36,491 nt of DNA. It comes from Salinivenus iranica (lineage in GTDB: Bacteria; Bacteroidota; Rhodothermia; Rhodothermales; Salinibacteraceae). Location of the stretch: contig NCRB01000030.1 of the NCBI GenBank assembly GCA_002894665.1, forward strand, positions 1 through 36,491, given 5' to 3'. Below the pieces are notes generated by a model. It was not told where the DNA came from and searched no databases. It worked only from the letters and a program-made list of their open reading frames with translations. The stretch's first letter is position 1; each line of letters starts with the position of its first letter. Both the position numbers and the translations under genes were made by a program. Below, piece after piece: positions 7,006 through 16,313 of the stretch.

Positions 7006-8796
7006 ATGGAAATTATCAAAGTCTTTTTCGATCTGCTCACACCTCGGGAGCGGCGTAACCTATACCTCCTCTTCGGTGCTGTTATCATGATGGCCGGTCT
7101 GGAGGTGGTGAGTGTGGGGTCGATTATGCCCTTCCTACAGGTCGCAGCCGACCCGGGGAGCGTGCACGATAATGCCTACTTAAGCTGGGGCTATGAGACG
7201 TTCAGGTTTGAAAACACGAACTCCTTCCTCATCGGGTTGGGACTAACAGCACTTACCGCCCTCATAATAAGTAATGCTTTTATCGTCCTGACAACCTGGG
7301 CGCTCTATCGATACGCATGGGGGCGTAACCACGCTTTATCGAAGCGTCTCATGCGGAGCTACTTGCACCGGCCTTACGAGTACTTTCTCACCCGCAACAG
7401 CTCCGAACTCGGGAAGAACATCCTGGAAGAGGTCAAGGAGGTGGTCGGTCAGATGTTAATACCAGGATTGAGGGGACTATCGAAAGGCGTCGTGGCGCTC
7501 TTTATTATCGGCTTTCTTGTGTTTATTGATCCGGTCGTGGCGGTAATGGTCGCCGCCGTGCTCGGGGCAGCCTATATCTGGATCTACTTTTTGGTCAAGA
7601 ACCGGCTTGATACTTATGGAGAAAAGCGCGTGGCAACGAATACGCAGCGCTACCAGTCCGTGAGCGAAGCCTTTGGAGGTATCAAGGAAGTCAAGCTGAG
7701 GGGGAAGGAAGATGCTTTTCTGGACCGTTATAACGAGCCTTCAAAGTGGTATTCGCGCTACCAGGCACGTTACCGGGTAATTAAAAATATCCCGCGATAC
7801 GTACTGGAGGCAGTGGCATTCGGGGGCATTATTCTAATTGCAGTCTATCTCATTGCGGCACAGAAGAGCATCCGGCAGGTGATACCAATGCTTGGGCTCT
7901 ACGCGTTTGCAGGCTACCGGCTCATGCCTGCGCTCCAGCAAGCGTTCAGAGGTCTTGCCAGTGCGCGTTTTAACCTTGCGGCACTTGAAAAGTTACATCA
8001 GGGACTAAAAAAGACGGACGCATCCGCGCCGCAGAGTTACAAGGCTGTGGATAGGATGGAGCCCCTTACGCTAGACGACAGCCTCGTGCTTGATGGCGTA
8101 CACTATACTTATCCCGGTGCCGACGAGCCTGCTATCCAGAATCTGACACTGGAAATACCGGCTCACACCACGGTTGGTTTTGTAGGTAAAACAGGGTCGG
8201 GCAAGACAACCACGATCGACCTCCTGCTGGGCCTCCTACGCCCGCAGCAGGGCACCATCGTGGTGGATGGCACACCACTTCAAAACGATAATGTCCGGCG
8301 CTGGCAGAAAGACATTGGTTACGTTCCACAAGACATCTATCTTTCGGACGACACGCTGGCGCGTAATATCGCCTTCGGGCTGCCTGATGAAGAGATTGAC
8401 ATGGACGCCGTGAAAGATGCTGCGCAACGAGCCCATATCTACGACTTTGTCGAAGGCCAGCTTCCTAACCAATGGGACACAAACGTCGGAGAGCGAGGGT
8501 TGAAGCTCTCGGGCGGACAGAAGCAGCGTATAGGTATTGCCCGAGCCCTGTACCACAATCCCTCCTTGCTCGTTTTTGACGAGGCGACAAGCGCGTTGGA
8601 CCAGGCGACTGAAACGAATGTAATGGAGGCAGTTTATAAATTAGATAAGCATTACACAATACTGATAATAGCACATCGGTTAAGTACAGTACGTAATGCC
8701 GATAAGATTATAAGTCTCCAAGACGGAAGGAAGGTTAAAGAGTATAAACATAGCGAATTAGATAAGATAGAAAATAGAATCAGTCAAACCCAGTGA
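7006..8796 (+). CDS. PglK-like ABC transporter (lipid-linked oligosaccharide flippase)
   Basis: A 596-residue half-transporter with N-terminal membrane domain (helices about 20-40, 75-100, 160-200, 275-300) and C-terminal ATPase. The ATPase has Walker A GKTGSGKTTT (about 393-402), Q-loop YVPQDIYLSDD (about 441), signature LSGGQKQRIGIARAL (about 501), Walker B LLVFDEATSALD and H-loop IIAHRLST (about 556). The LYAFAGYRLMPALQQ segment at the end of the membrane domain resembles Campylobacter PglK more than MsbA. The longer frame to 6820 runs into the previous gene, so ATG 7006 is preferred. Base composition falls sharply to AT-rich from about 8620 to the stop, as in the genes that follow, which suggests a recombination joint inside the gene. 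It probably flips the repeat unit; no Wzx is visible. Confidence 0.85.
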   Translation: MEIIKVFFDLLTPRERRNLYLLFGAVIMMAGLEVVSVGSIMPFLQVAADPGSVHDNAYLSWGYETFRFENTNSFLIGLGLTALTALIISNAFIVLTTWALYRYAWGRNHALSKRLMRSYLHRPYEYFLTRNSSELGKNILEEVKEVVGQMLIPGLRGLSKGVVALFIIGFLVFIDPVVAVMVAAVLGAAYIWIYFLVKNRLDTYGEKRVATNTQRYQSVSEAFGGIKEVKLRGKEDAFLDRYNEPSKWYSRYQARYRVIKNIPRYVLEAVAFGGIILIAVYLIAAQKSIRQVIPMLGLYAFAGYRLMPALQQAFRGLASARFNLAALEKLHQGLKKTDASAPQSYKAVDRMEPLTLDDSLVLDGVHYTYPGADEPAIQNLTLEIPAHTTVGFVGKTGSGKTTTIDLLLGLLRPQQGTIVVDGTPLQNDNVRRWQKDIGYVPQDIYLSDDTLARNIAFGLPDEEIDMDAVKDAAQRAHIYDFVEGQLPNQWDTNVGERGLKLSGGQKQRIGIARALYHNPSLLVFDEATSALDQATETNVMEAVYKLDKHYTILIIAHRLSTVRNADKIISLQDGRKVKEYKHSELDKIENRISQTQ

Positions 8797-9047
8797 CATA
8801 GGGCTGAGACATCATCAACGCAAGTACTTTAGCACGATTAGTATTTCGAGGCAGACTTTGCCTGTTATGAGACAAAATATTAAGCATGTACTGTTCTGAA
8901 AAGCATTACAAGGCCGAATCGACGTGATCAAAAAATTTCCGTACGTATTATTAGAATGACAGTTAGTACTAAAACATCACAAGTTATATACATCAAAGTG
9001 AAATCAGCCAAAAAGCATCTTGAAATCAGTCATATAACAAATTTATA

Positions 9048-9830
9048 ATGAACCAAATAGTGAGTGTTGTCATTACTACATATAATGAGGAAAATAGGTT
9101 ATGGGAAAGTATAAATAGTATATTAGATCAGACATATAAAAATATAGAGATAATTATAGTTGATGATGGATCGACAGATAAAACGAGACAAATTATTCAA
9201 AAATTTGAAAGGGAGTACACGTGTGTAGAATCGATTTTGAAAGAACATACAGGAAGAGCTGATTCACTGAACAGAGGAATATGGAAAGCGAGCGGTGACT
9301 ATATTGCTATACATGATGCAGATGATGTTGCTAGAGAATATAGAGTACGTACCCAAGTAGATGTGCTGGACAATAGAAATGATATATCAATAGTAGGTGG
9401 AGGTATAAATGTAATATATAATTCAGGCAATAAAGTTGAGATCGAAATGGATAACGTATTGGAGGTTAATGAGTTAAGGCAAATGGCCATATATGGGATG
9501 CCATTTGCTCATACTACTATGATGTTTCGGCGAGAAGTTGCATATACATTAGATGGCTACCGGTCAAAAGGGTATAGGGATTACGACTTTGTAACTCGCG
9601 CACTCGTAAAATATAGTGCAGTAAACACCGGCCAAGTTCTTGCAGACGTGTATAGGGACAACGACGGTGTTATGTATAATCAATCATTTTTTTCTTATTT
9701 AAAACGATCTCTCTATTCGAGAGTCATGGCGCCGATACGTTTAGCTCCCATATACAGTATGCCGATATGTGTCGTATATTCGCTGGCAAGAGTTATATAT
9801 GGGGCGGCAAACTTTGTGTTGAAAAAGTAA
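9048..9830 (+). CDS. Family 2 glycosyltransferase
   Basis: A 260-residue GT-A enzyme. It opens with VSVVITTYNEENRLWESINS, followed by IIIVDDGSTDKT (about 36-47) and the DxD-type metal motif HDADD (about 93-97). GMPFAHTTMMFRR and SKGYRDYDF (about 150-185) form the usual acceptor-side region. A C-terminal hydrophobic stretch (about 225-255) may hold it at the membrane. Donor and linkage cannot be read from sequence. The gene is strikingly AT-rich next to the GC-rich genes before 8.6 kb, consistent with recent transfer. It stands alone, with about 250 AT-rich, featureless bases before it and an IS200 remnant behind. Confidence 0.87.
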   Translation: MNQIVSVVITTYNEENRLWESINSILDQTYKNIEIIIVDDGSTDKTRQIIQKFEREYTCVESILKEHTGRADSLNRGIWKASGDYIAIHDADDVAREYRVRTQVDVLDNRNDISIVGGGINVIYNSGNKVEIEMDNVLEVNELRQMAIYGMPFAHTTMMFRREVAYTLDGYRSKGYRDYDFVTRALVKYSAVNTGQVLADVYRDNDGVMYNQSFFSYLKRSLYSRVMAPIRLAPIYSMPICVVYSLARVIYGAANFVLKK

Positions 9831-9940
9831 AAAGTTTTTGATCTAGTAAATTAATAAGCGTAACACCAGTCGAACTATAAAAATATGAACAACATGAAAA
9901 ATGTAAGGAGTATGTGTAAAAACACAAGTGTTCTTTCTAC

Positions 9941-10500
9941 AAGCCGGTGCTAAACCCTCGTTTTTCAGACGAGCCGCTTTAGCCTTTATGTTCAGGGGAA
10001 CGAGATTTTGTGCAGAGAGCGAGTTCCCCTGGAGAACCGATGAGCAAATACCGGTGCGGTGCCCATACGATGTACGAGATCAAGTATCATCTGGTATGGG
10101 TGAAGAGGGACCGGCATCAAGTACTGACGGGGGAGGTGGCCCATCGGGCCCGCGCGTTGGTTCGGCAGACATGCCTCATCAGTCTGGACGTACGGATCGA
10201 AAAGGGGCTTGTGAGCAACATGTGCATAAATCCTCCGGCCGTCAGTCCTTCAAAATTGATGCAGAGGATAAAAGCTCGGTCGTCGCAAAATCTGCTGCAG
10301 GAGATTTCCATCTTCAGAAGAGGTATTGGGGAAGGCACTTTTGGGCCGGGGATAAATTTTTCGCGACGAGCCACCGGGTGACCGACGAGCAGATAAAGGA
10401 CTACATCGACGGTTACGACGAGAAGCCGGCCGATCCGGAGTTTGCGATAGACTAATGACTCTTTAGCCGGCTTTTAGCCGGATAACGACCCCCCAACTTC
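9941..10500 (+). mobile_element. Decayed IS200/IS605-type element
   Basis: Both ends keep foldbacks typical of Y1-transposase elements. At the left, GCTAAA (9949-9954) and CTCGT (9957-9961) pair with ACGAG (9969-9973) and TTTAGC (9978-9983). At the right, CCGGC (10467-10471) and GCCGG (10477-10481) close a five-base loop. The transposase between them is broken (next entry). The element is GC-richer than the glycosyltransferases on both sides. Outer limits are approximate. Confidence 0.7.
10040..10455 (+). pseudogene. tnpA: IS200-like Y1 transposase TnpA, multiply frameshifted
   Basis: From ATG 10040 the frame starts as an IS200 transposase (MSKYRCGAHTMYEIKYHLVW, then VLTGEVAHRARALVRQ). The HUH motif (HVH, about 10220) lies in a different frame. 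The next block (PPAVSPSKLMQRIKARSSQ) is back in the first frame, and the C-terminal part (LQKRYWGRHFWAG, then TDEQIKDYIDGYDE) is again in the other frame, ending at 10455. At least three frame changes are needed, and the stretch around the HUH motif is shortened. The catalytic tyrosine region cannot be assembled into one product, so the gene is dead. Confidence 0.75.
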
Positions 10501-10650
10501 CAGTCGGGATTGGCTCAGATTTTCAAAAAAATATTGATAAAGACGCTAACCTGTATCAAGCACCAGATAATTATTGGATTAATGAGATCTCGTGAGCTTA
10601 GACAGACAAATAATTTTGGAGCAGTATAAACCAAAACTCAGTTATTTATA

Positions 10651-11823
10651 ATGTACGTACTACACATAACCCCGTTTTTTCCTTCGGAGGAATACCCCCA
10701 TCATGGTACGTTTGTTAAAACTCAGGTAGATGCATTATCGAAGGAAGAAATCGAAATAGGGGTTGTGCAGATATTTCCTTATGTACCCACTATTTTGTCA
10801 AAAGCTATCCCTAATATTACCAAGTATGCAAGATTGAGCAAGGGTGTTGAGAAATATGATCGATATAAGTTACTGCGTCATCCATATATTGACCCGAAAT
10901 GTGATTTGCCCTGTTTGAGAACAAGACTTCTTAAAGATTCTGTTGGTAAGGTGTTGTCCAAAATAGGGGAACCTGACATTGTTCATGGTCATGCCGTATA
11001 TCCAGCTGGGGAATACGCTAACCATCTTGGCAAGTTACTGAACATCCCGTCATTAATTACCTGTCATGGATCGAAAATACATACATATCCACACAAAAGC
11101 AGAATAAATAAGTATCGAGTATTGAAGGCATGCCGCTCAGCAAGTCACCTTGTTGCAGTAAGTGACGATATAAATAGAAAGCTTTGGAACCTAACGAACA
11201 GAAAAGGAACTGTAAACTATATAGGTATTGATACTGGGCGTAACCATGTTGCCTGTAAGGATATAGAAAGTAGCAACTTATATCATGTGCTATATATTGG
11301 GCGAGTTACCAAGCAAAAGGGTGTACATGACTTACTTAACGCTTACAAAAAAGCAAATATTGGTAGAGCAAGTAAGCTTGTCGTGGCAGGCCCTCGGAGT
11401 TATAACATTGGACGCAGTGTTGATGGGTGTAATAAGTCTTTAGAATTATTAGGTCCTGTGAGTAATGATCAGGTTTGGAGACTTATCTTCAAATCTGACG
11501 TTGTCGTCCTTCCGTCTTACGCCGAAGGACTACCTACGGTAATCATAGAAGCTGGTGCTACGGGTACCCCTGTAATCGCGACAGATGTAGGCGGAATAGA
11601 TGAAGTGATAACAAATGGGTACAGTGGCTTTTTATTTCGTCCGGGCGACACATCAACTTTGGCGAGATATCTCGAAGTGCTTGCTTGTCATAGCGAGCTG
11701 AGAGAGTTGTTTGGAAATCGGCTAAACAGTACTGTAAAAAAGAGTTTTGATGCCCGCCGTAATTCGCAGAACTTGATAAAAATATATGAGGAGCTAATCA
11801 ACAATACTAAAATCACGAGATAA
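10651..11823 (+). CDS. Family 4 (group 1) glycosyltransferase
   Basis: A 390-residue GT-B enzyme. The N-terminal domain starts HITPFFPSEEYPHHGTFVK, with HGHAVYPAG and LITCHGSKIHTYP (about 110-150). The C-terminal donor domain has YIGRVTKQKGVHDLLNAY (about 215-232), VVLPSYAEGLPTVIIEAGA (about 286-304, the E-x7-E region) and GTPVIATDVGG. Likely cytoplasmic and membrane-associated, adding one sugar of the repeat unit. AT-rich like its neighbours. It is followed after 17 bases by the Wzy-like gene, so the two are probably co-transcribed. The donor cannot be named. Confidence 0.88.
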   Translation: MYVLHITPFFPSEEYPHHGTFVKTQVDALSKEEIEIGVVQIFPYVPTILSKAIPNITKYARLSKGVEKYDRYKLLRHPYIDPKCDLPCLRTRLLKDSVGKVLSKIGEPDIVHGHAVYPAGEYANHLGKLLNIPSLITCHGSKIHTYPHKSRINKYRVLKACRSASHLVAVSDDINRKLWNLTNRKGTVNYIGIDTGRNHVACKDIESSNLYHVLYIGRVTKQKGVHDLLNAYKKANIGRASKLVVAGPRSYNIGRSVDGCNKSLELLGPVSNDQVWRLIFKSDVVVLPSYAEGLPTVIIEAGATGTPVIATDVGGIDEVITNGYSGFLFRPGDTSTLARYLEVLACHSELRELFGNRLNSTVKKSFDARRNSQNLIKIYEELINNTKITR

Positions 11824-11840
11824 AGAGTACAACGGCTGTT

Positions 11841-13013
11841 ATGAAATATGACGGACAGCAGAGCCCAAACATATGGAGAAGTGTATTCACTTTGTTTTTT
11901 TGTATCTTTGTGTCAAGTATACCGTTAAAGCCTTTATTATCAGTTGGTTTTATTAACGCTACCAAGCTCTCAGCACTTGGTGTTGTATCTTCTGGGATAA
12001 TGTATGGATTGGTATCTAGATACAGTACACATTACAAAACAGTAAAAGTGATACTTGGTTTATTTGTATTATGGTCTGCTTTTATAACAGCTTTTGTCTC
12101 ACCGTCGCTACGTGCTTCATTTGACTTAATCCGTCAAGCATCACAAGTAACATGTGTATTACTATTACTATCAGTTAGATTATCACGAAACGACGTCACA
12201 AAAATACTGAACTCACTATTATATGCGTCTCTATTATCTTCAATCTTCCTGATTAGTAACGCTCAGACATATAACGTATACTACCTTATAATAGGTATAG
12301 CTGACCCAAATACTATCCCTCCTTTAGATCCTAATCAGCTAGGCTTAATTTATGCCATAGCATTATCGCTCGCCCCTGTATCATATATATATAGCAACAC
12401 AACGCCTCACAAGTTTCTGATTTTGTTGTCAGTCCCAGTTGTTGGTTTTGCAGTACTTATCACAGGGTCGAGGGCAGCAATTATGGCGATTAGTTTGGTC
12501 GCGCTTTCTTTTGCCCTTTATTGGTTGGTATATGGCCAAGTACATAGATTTACAAAAATTTCGTTATCGATCATATTTTGTGTCGTTGCTTATGTAAGTT
12601 TAAGCCCTACCAATATTAGTAAAGAAGCAATCGATATCAGCAAAAGACTTGCAATATGGAAGAGTGGGCTTGACCTATATTATACCAAGCCGTTGACTGG
12701 GGTTGGAATTGGGAACTATGTCAATGAGGTAAGACCTATATTTACGGGCAACGCGTATACCGCACATAATACGTACTTGTCGGTCCTAGTAGAGCGAGGC
12801 TTAGTAGGCTTGTCTCTACTTATTAGCTTCGTCACTGCCTCGCTCTACAAAATCCTCGGCGTGTATAGCAACAAACTGTGGTTTATCCTGCCGATATTAG
12901 TCGTTCTTGCGGGGGGGGCTAGTCTAACACTAGAAATGAGGCCTTTATTCTGGTTATGTCCATCTCTCGTTCTGTTGTTATCAGGTCACCTCAATACAAA
13001 ACGTTACCGATGA
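11841..13013 (+). CDS. Wzy-like O-antigen/EPS polymerase (O-antigen ligase superfamily)
   Basis: A 390-residue membrane protein with about ten to twelve hydrophobic helices and an O-antigen ligase-type (Wzy_C) core: ITGSRAAIMAI (about 207-217), then a loop with RLAIWKSGLDLYYTKPLTG, GVGIGNYVNEV and AHNTYLSVLVERGLVGL (about 270-330). The conserved R, H and E of this loop are present. By family it joins lipid-linked repeat units (polymerase) or transfers glycan to lipid A (ligase). Its position between glycosyltransferases favours polymerase. AT-rich. It is the last intact gene before the insertion-sequence pile. Confidence 0.85.
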   Translation: MKYDGQQSPNIWRSVFTLFFCIFVSSIPLKPLLSVGFINATKLSALGVVSSGIMYGLVSRYSTHYKTVKVILGLFVLWSAFITAFVSPSLRASFDLIRQASQVTCVLLLLSVRLSRNDVTKILNSLLYASLLSSIFLISNAQTYNVYYLIIGIADPNTIPPLDPNQLGLIYAIALSLAPVSYIYSNTTPHKFLILLSVPVVGFAVLITGSRAAIMAISLVALSFALYWLVYGQVHRFTKISLSIIFCVVAYVSLSPTNISKEAIDISKRLAIWKSGLDLYYTKPLTGVGIGNYVNEVRPIFTGNAYTAHNTYLSVLVERGLVGLSLLISFVTASLYKILGVYSNKLWFILPILVVLAGGASLTLEMRPLFWLCPSLVLLLSGHLNTKRYR

Positions 13014-13329
13014 TGTAAGAATATAGTCGGTGGTCTGTCGCTGCTGTCTCTGATTTCTATACTATAATTTTGCTCACGGCGTATGCCTGTATATAGTAGT
13101 AAATATTATTATCTTCACTGTTTTAGAATAAGGATGACACTAAGCACGGTATCCAATGATATACGATTAACCAACCACGCAACTCGGTTAGGTTAATCCT
13201 GTACTCTTGTATATAAGCGCTTTTGTGTAATACCCGGCCCAACAAAAATATTTGTTGCCGCTCGACTGAACAGTCAGTGTCATACTCTAAACGTTTGGTT
13301 TTCTTTTTCCCCGTCCGGAACTTTGTCCC
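13014..13329. other. AT-rich gene-free stretch
   Basis: About 300 bases after the polymerase stop with no credible reading frame, terminator hairpin or repeat that I can see. Its right side merges into transposase debris. Confidence 0.5.
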
Positions 13330-13515
13330 GTCCAGGTACCTTTGGCTCGGTAACCACTGCTTGTGGTTTTTCGCTAGCACGACACCAATTAACTACGAGT
13401 GAAGTCTATATTGGTGTAGGTCTGGATGGCGTTCTCCCGCCGAAAGACTTCGTCGATCAGCTGTTCGAGGACGTTTGTCTTCCGCCTGGTCGAACGGATC
13501 CTGGCGTCTCCTACT
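13330..13515 (-). pseudogene. IS256/mutator-type transposase C-terminal remnant
   Basis: Read on the minus strand, 13515 to 13385 gives ARIRSTRRKTNVLEQLIDEV, then FRRENAIQTYTNID. This resembles the end of mutator transposases (RSTN.LER...E.RRR...FPN). After stops and a shift, about 13380-13330 gives NHKQWLPSQRYLDG, like the last residues of the same family (...EW..GRRYL). It is broken by stops and has no N-terminal part. The match is from memory of the family, so confidence is moderate. Confidence 0.45.
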
Positions 13516-13657
13516 TATGCGTCGCTTCATTTAGTAGGGCGATCGTGCGATATGAGGTGCGCCCGATAAGTTGGACTGGGCGTTCGACTAAGAGAACGAG
13601 GTTGGATCGCAGCCTGCTTAGTTTCAATCTTGGTCAAACAATCCAACGATACGCGCC

Positions 13658-13933
13658 ATGGGTAATCGCACCTACAGTCCCGATTTCAAGCCTCAAGTCG
13701 TGCTTGAAGCTCTCTAGTCGGATGGAACCGACGCGGAGGTAGCATGGGCCTATGACATTCATCCCGTCACTTTGTCGAACTGGAAAACGAAGGTGAAAGA
13801 AAACGGCTCCAAGGCCTTCGGTGGCGGAGACGAACTGAAGGAGAAGAAGGACAAGATCGCCAAACTGGAACGCATGGTCGGTAAGAAGGAGGTTGAGATC
13901 GCTTGCCTGAAGAATTTTTTGGGCGAGAGCTGA
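13658..13933 (+). pseudogene. IS3-family OrfA with an internal amber stop
   Basis: ATG 13658 opens MGNRTYSPDFKPQVVLEAL and hits TAG at 13715-13717. The same frame then continues with a helix-turn-helix (VAWAYDIHPVTLSNWKTKV) and a leucine-zipper-like Lys/Glu region to TGA 13931-13933. A T6 run at about 13914-13919, where orfB overlaps in the -1 frame, looks like the programmed frameshift site of IS3 elements. The early stop removes the product. Confidence 0.75.
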
Positions 13934-14855
13934 CCACGACCGAGAAGGTCCGCCTCGTGGATCAGCACAAAGAAGAACGCGGACTGAATCGGTGCCTTTC
14001 GGCAATCGATCTGCCGAAAAGCACCTACTATTATCGACAAAACCGTCCCGACGGCCTCTCCGAAAAAGATCAGAAACTGATGGAGCATGTGCGTGAGACC
14101 ATAGACGAGCATCCAGGGTACGGGTACCGGCGGATCCTGCCGGAGCTTGAGGGCCGCATTGGGGAGCGAGTCAACCATAAACGGCTCAGACGCCTTCTTA
14201 ACGAGCATGAGCTGGCTCTGCCCCGTCAGGTGTCGAAGTCCGAGCCCTCGCCGTGCAGGAAATTCTGGAGGAGGCCTCCGGGCAACTCAACCTCTTGATC
14301 GGCCTTGACCCCGGCCCATTGGAGGCATTCTCGACCGATTTTACCGAGATCCGCTACGCAGGTGGAAACCGCAAGGCACACTTGATGGCCGTCGTCGATC
14401 TGGAGAGCAAGTTTGTGCCAGGCTGGGCCGTCGGCCCGAGCGCCAACGGAGAGTTGGCCATGCGCTGCTGGGAGCGTGTCCGCGAGCGGATGAGCGGACT
14501 TTCTATGCCCCTGCAAGAAAGAATCATCCATCACGATCAGGATAGCGTGTACACCAGCTATCGGTGGCTCAGGGCGGTTCTACTGGAAGATGGCCTGCGC
14601 GTGAGCTACTCAGAGAATGGAGCGAAAGGCAATCCCTGGATCGAGTCGCTCTGGGGACGGACGAAGGCTGAGATCGGATCTCGGATTGCGGGAGCCTCAT
14701 CCCTTCCGGACCTGCTAAGCGTGTTCGAGGACCGCTTTCGGTACTACAACAGCGAGCGGCGGCACTCCTCGACTGGACACATTCCGCCCCGAGAACATAT
14801 CGGTCAAACTCTCGATATCCTCGAATCACAATCTCAAATTGCTGCTGCGTCTTAG
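13903..14855 (+). pseudogene. IS3-family OrfB (DDE transposase) with a frameshift
   Basis: The N-terminal half (KVRLVDQHKEERGLNRCLSA, then HPGYGYRRILPEL and HKRLRRLLNEHELALPR) runs in one frame to about 14249. The catalytic half is one frame over, to TAA at 14855, with the DDE residues in STDFTEIRY, IIHHDQDSVYTSYRW and NPWIESLWGRTKAE. Alignment to copy 2 shows that a single base is missing near 14249. With the OrfA stop this makes the copy dead. Confidence 0.8.
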
Positions 14856-14899
14856 CCTGAAATAGTCGCTCAACTGGTCCAAAAATTCGGGCACCCATC

Positions 14900-15660
14900 C
14901 CAGAGCTTGAGGAGAGGACCGGTCAGACGATCAACCATAAACGTCTCCGTCGGCTTCTTAACGAGCATGAGCTGGCTCTGCCTCGGCAAATGCCAAAGAA
15001 AAGCCCCTCGCCTGTGGAGAAGATCCTGGAAGAAGCCTCCGGCAGCCTTAACCTCATGGAAGGACGGGATCCGGGGCCGTTGGAAGCATTCTCGACCGAC
15101 TTCACCGAGGTTCGCTACGGGGACGGAAACCGAAAGGCTCATCTGATGGCCGTCGTCGACCTGGAAAGCAAGTTTGTACCGGGCTGGGCCGTTGGTCCGA
15201 GCGCCAATCGCGAGCTGGCCCTGCGCTGCTGGAAGCGCGTTCGCAATCGGGTGAGATCCCTCGGCGTGGATCTGAACGGACGGATCATTCACCACGACCA
15301 GGACAGCGTATACACCAGCTATCGGTGGCTCAGGGCGATCCTACTGGAGGACGGCATGCGGGTCAGCTACTCCGAGAATGGAGCGAAAGGCAATCCCTGG
15401 ATTGAGTCGCTCTGGGGACGAACGAAGACCGAGGTCGGATCACGGATCGCCGAGGCCTCGTCCCTGCCGGAGCTGCGAGATGTCCTCGACGGGCGCTTCC
15501 AGTACTACAACCAGGAACGAAGGCACTCCTCGATCGGGTACGTGCCGCCTCGCCAGCATCTGAACAATGTTCTCTCCACCTGCGAATCAGAACCGAGAAT
15601 CACCGCTGCGAGTTAACCGAAATTAGCCGCCCAACTGGTCCAAAAATTCGGGCACCCATC
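14900..15660 (+). mobile_element. IS3-family insertion sequence, copy 2 (5'-truncated)
   Basis: Begins in the middle of orfB exactly where copy 1's right end stops. It reads PELEERTGQTINHKRLRRLL and stays in frame to TAA at 15616, with intact D-D-E residues (STDFTEVRY, IIHHDQDSVYTSYRW, WIESLWGRTKTE). It then carries its own right end at 15631-15660. The orfA, left end and first part of orfB are missing. Copy 1 probably inserted here and the left part was later lost. Confidence 0.75.
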
Positions 15661-15661
15661 C

Positions 15662-15883
15662 GTGGGCCTTGATCTCCGGATCTTCCCAAACGTGGAGTCA
15701 GCCTATCAGCTCGTCGGGGCCCTCTGCGCAGAGACCCACGAAGAGTTGTCGACCGGTCGCCGATACCTGAACATGGACGAATACTTCGAGTGGAGAGTTG
15801 ATCGATCAGGCGAGGACATCCTCGAAGAGGAGGCTTCGCTCAACGGACAAGAGGCCTCCCGATCAGCCCCTGTACCTGCCTAA
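15662..15883 (+). pseudogene. IS256/mutator-type transposase C-terminal fragment
   Basis: The frame gives LRIFPNVESAYQLVGALCAE, then THEELSTGRRYLNMDEYFEW and an acidic tail. This matches the C-terminus of mutator-family transposases (RxFPN...RL..A...E..EEW..GRRYL). The catalytic part is absent and the fragment starts at the right end of IS3 copy 2, which evidently cut into it. It is on the opposite strand to the similar remnant at 13330-13515. Confidence 0.6.
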
Positions 15884-16313
15884 ATTGAAGATCTGGTAGA
15901 ACGCCAGTTACACACTTCTCGGGCCTTAATCTAGGTATGGAAGTTTGGTCATATTACTTGATCAGATGGGCTGTATAAGTCTCAGTAAATGATTGTATAC
16001 GATGCGGAGTGGAAGGGGGGGTTAAAAAAATGTAGCTGTAGTTATCTCACGTTACCCTAGGCGACATATACGCTCAGTACCAACCAATCGTGCCATCCAA
16101 CCTGCCTGATAGGCGGCACGTTCTACACAGCAAGTTTGACTTTGTGGCTGTAAGTCGAATTCGGCACCAGATCGAGTCGCTTTTCAACTAGATCGACGAG
16201 AAAACCGGAATTTAGCAGGCTTCAGAGGTGTGATCATACCAGAGACTTCTCGTCCCCACCTCCGGTCGGTTGCCGATGCAATGCTCTTTCTCACCCTCAA
16301 TCCCTGATTCGTC
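15884..16313. other. Gene-free stretch before a glycosyltransferase
   Basis: About 430 bases without a supportable gene. A short frame near 16110-16200 (HSKFDFVAVSRIRHQIESLF) could be the end of a broken enzyme, but it is too short to assign. A G-run and A-run at 16012-16031 stand out. No promoter was assigned. Confidence 0.4.

Larger units (their letters stand above)
13558..14899 (+). mobile_element. IS3-family insertion sequence, copy 1 (inactive)
   Basis: Contains orfA and orfB of an IS3-type element. Its right end (14871-14899, core GGTCCAAAAATTCGGGCACC) recurs after copy 2 at 15631-15660 and, inverted, at 17741. The left end is probably the imperfect inverted match GCCCGATAAGTTGGACTGGG starting at 13561. 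Both genes are broken, so the element cannot move by itself. No flanking target duplication was recognised; copy 2 begins directly at the right end. Confidence 0.75.

Noticed and set aside
10651-11823. Mannosyltransferase or other specific sugar assignment for the GT4 enzymes
   Set aside because: Motifs show fold and family only; donor specificity cannot be read from sequence.
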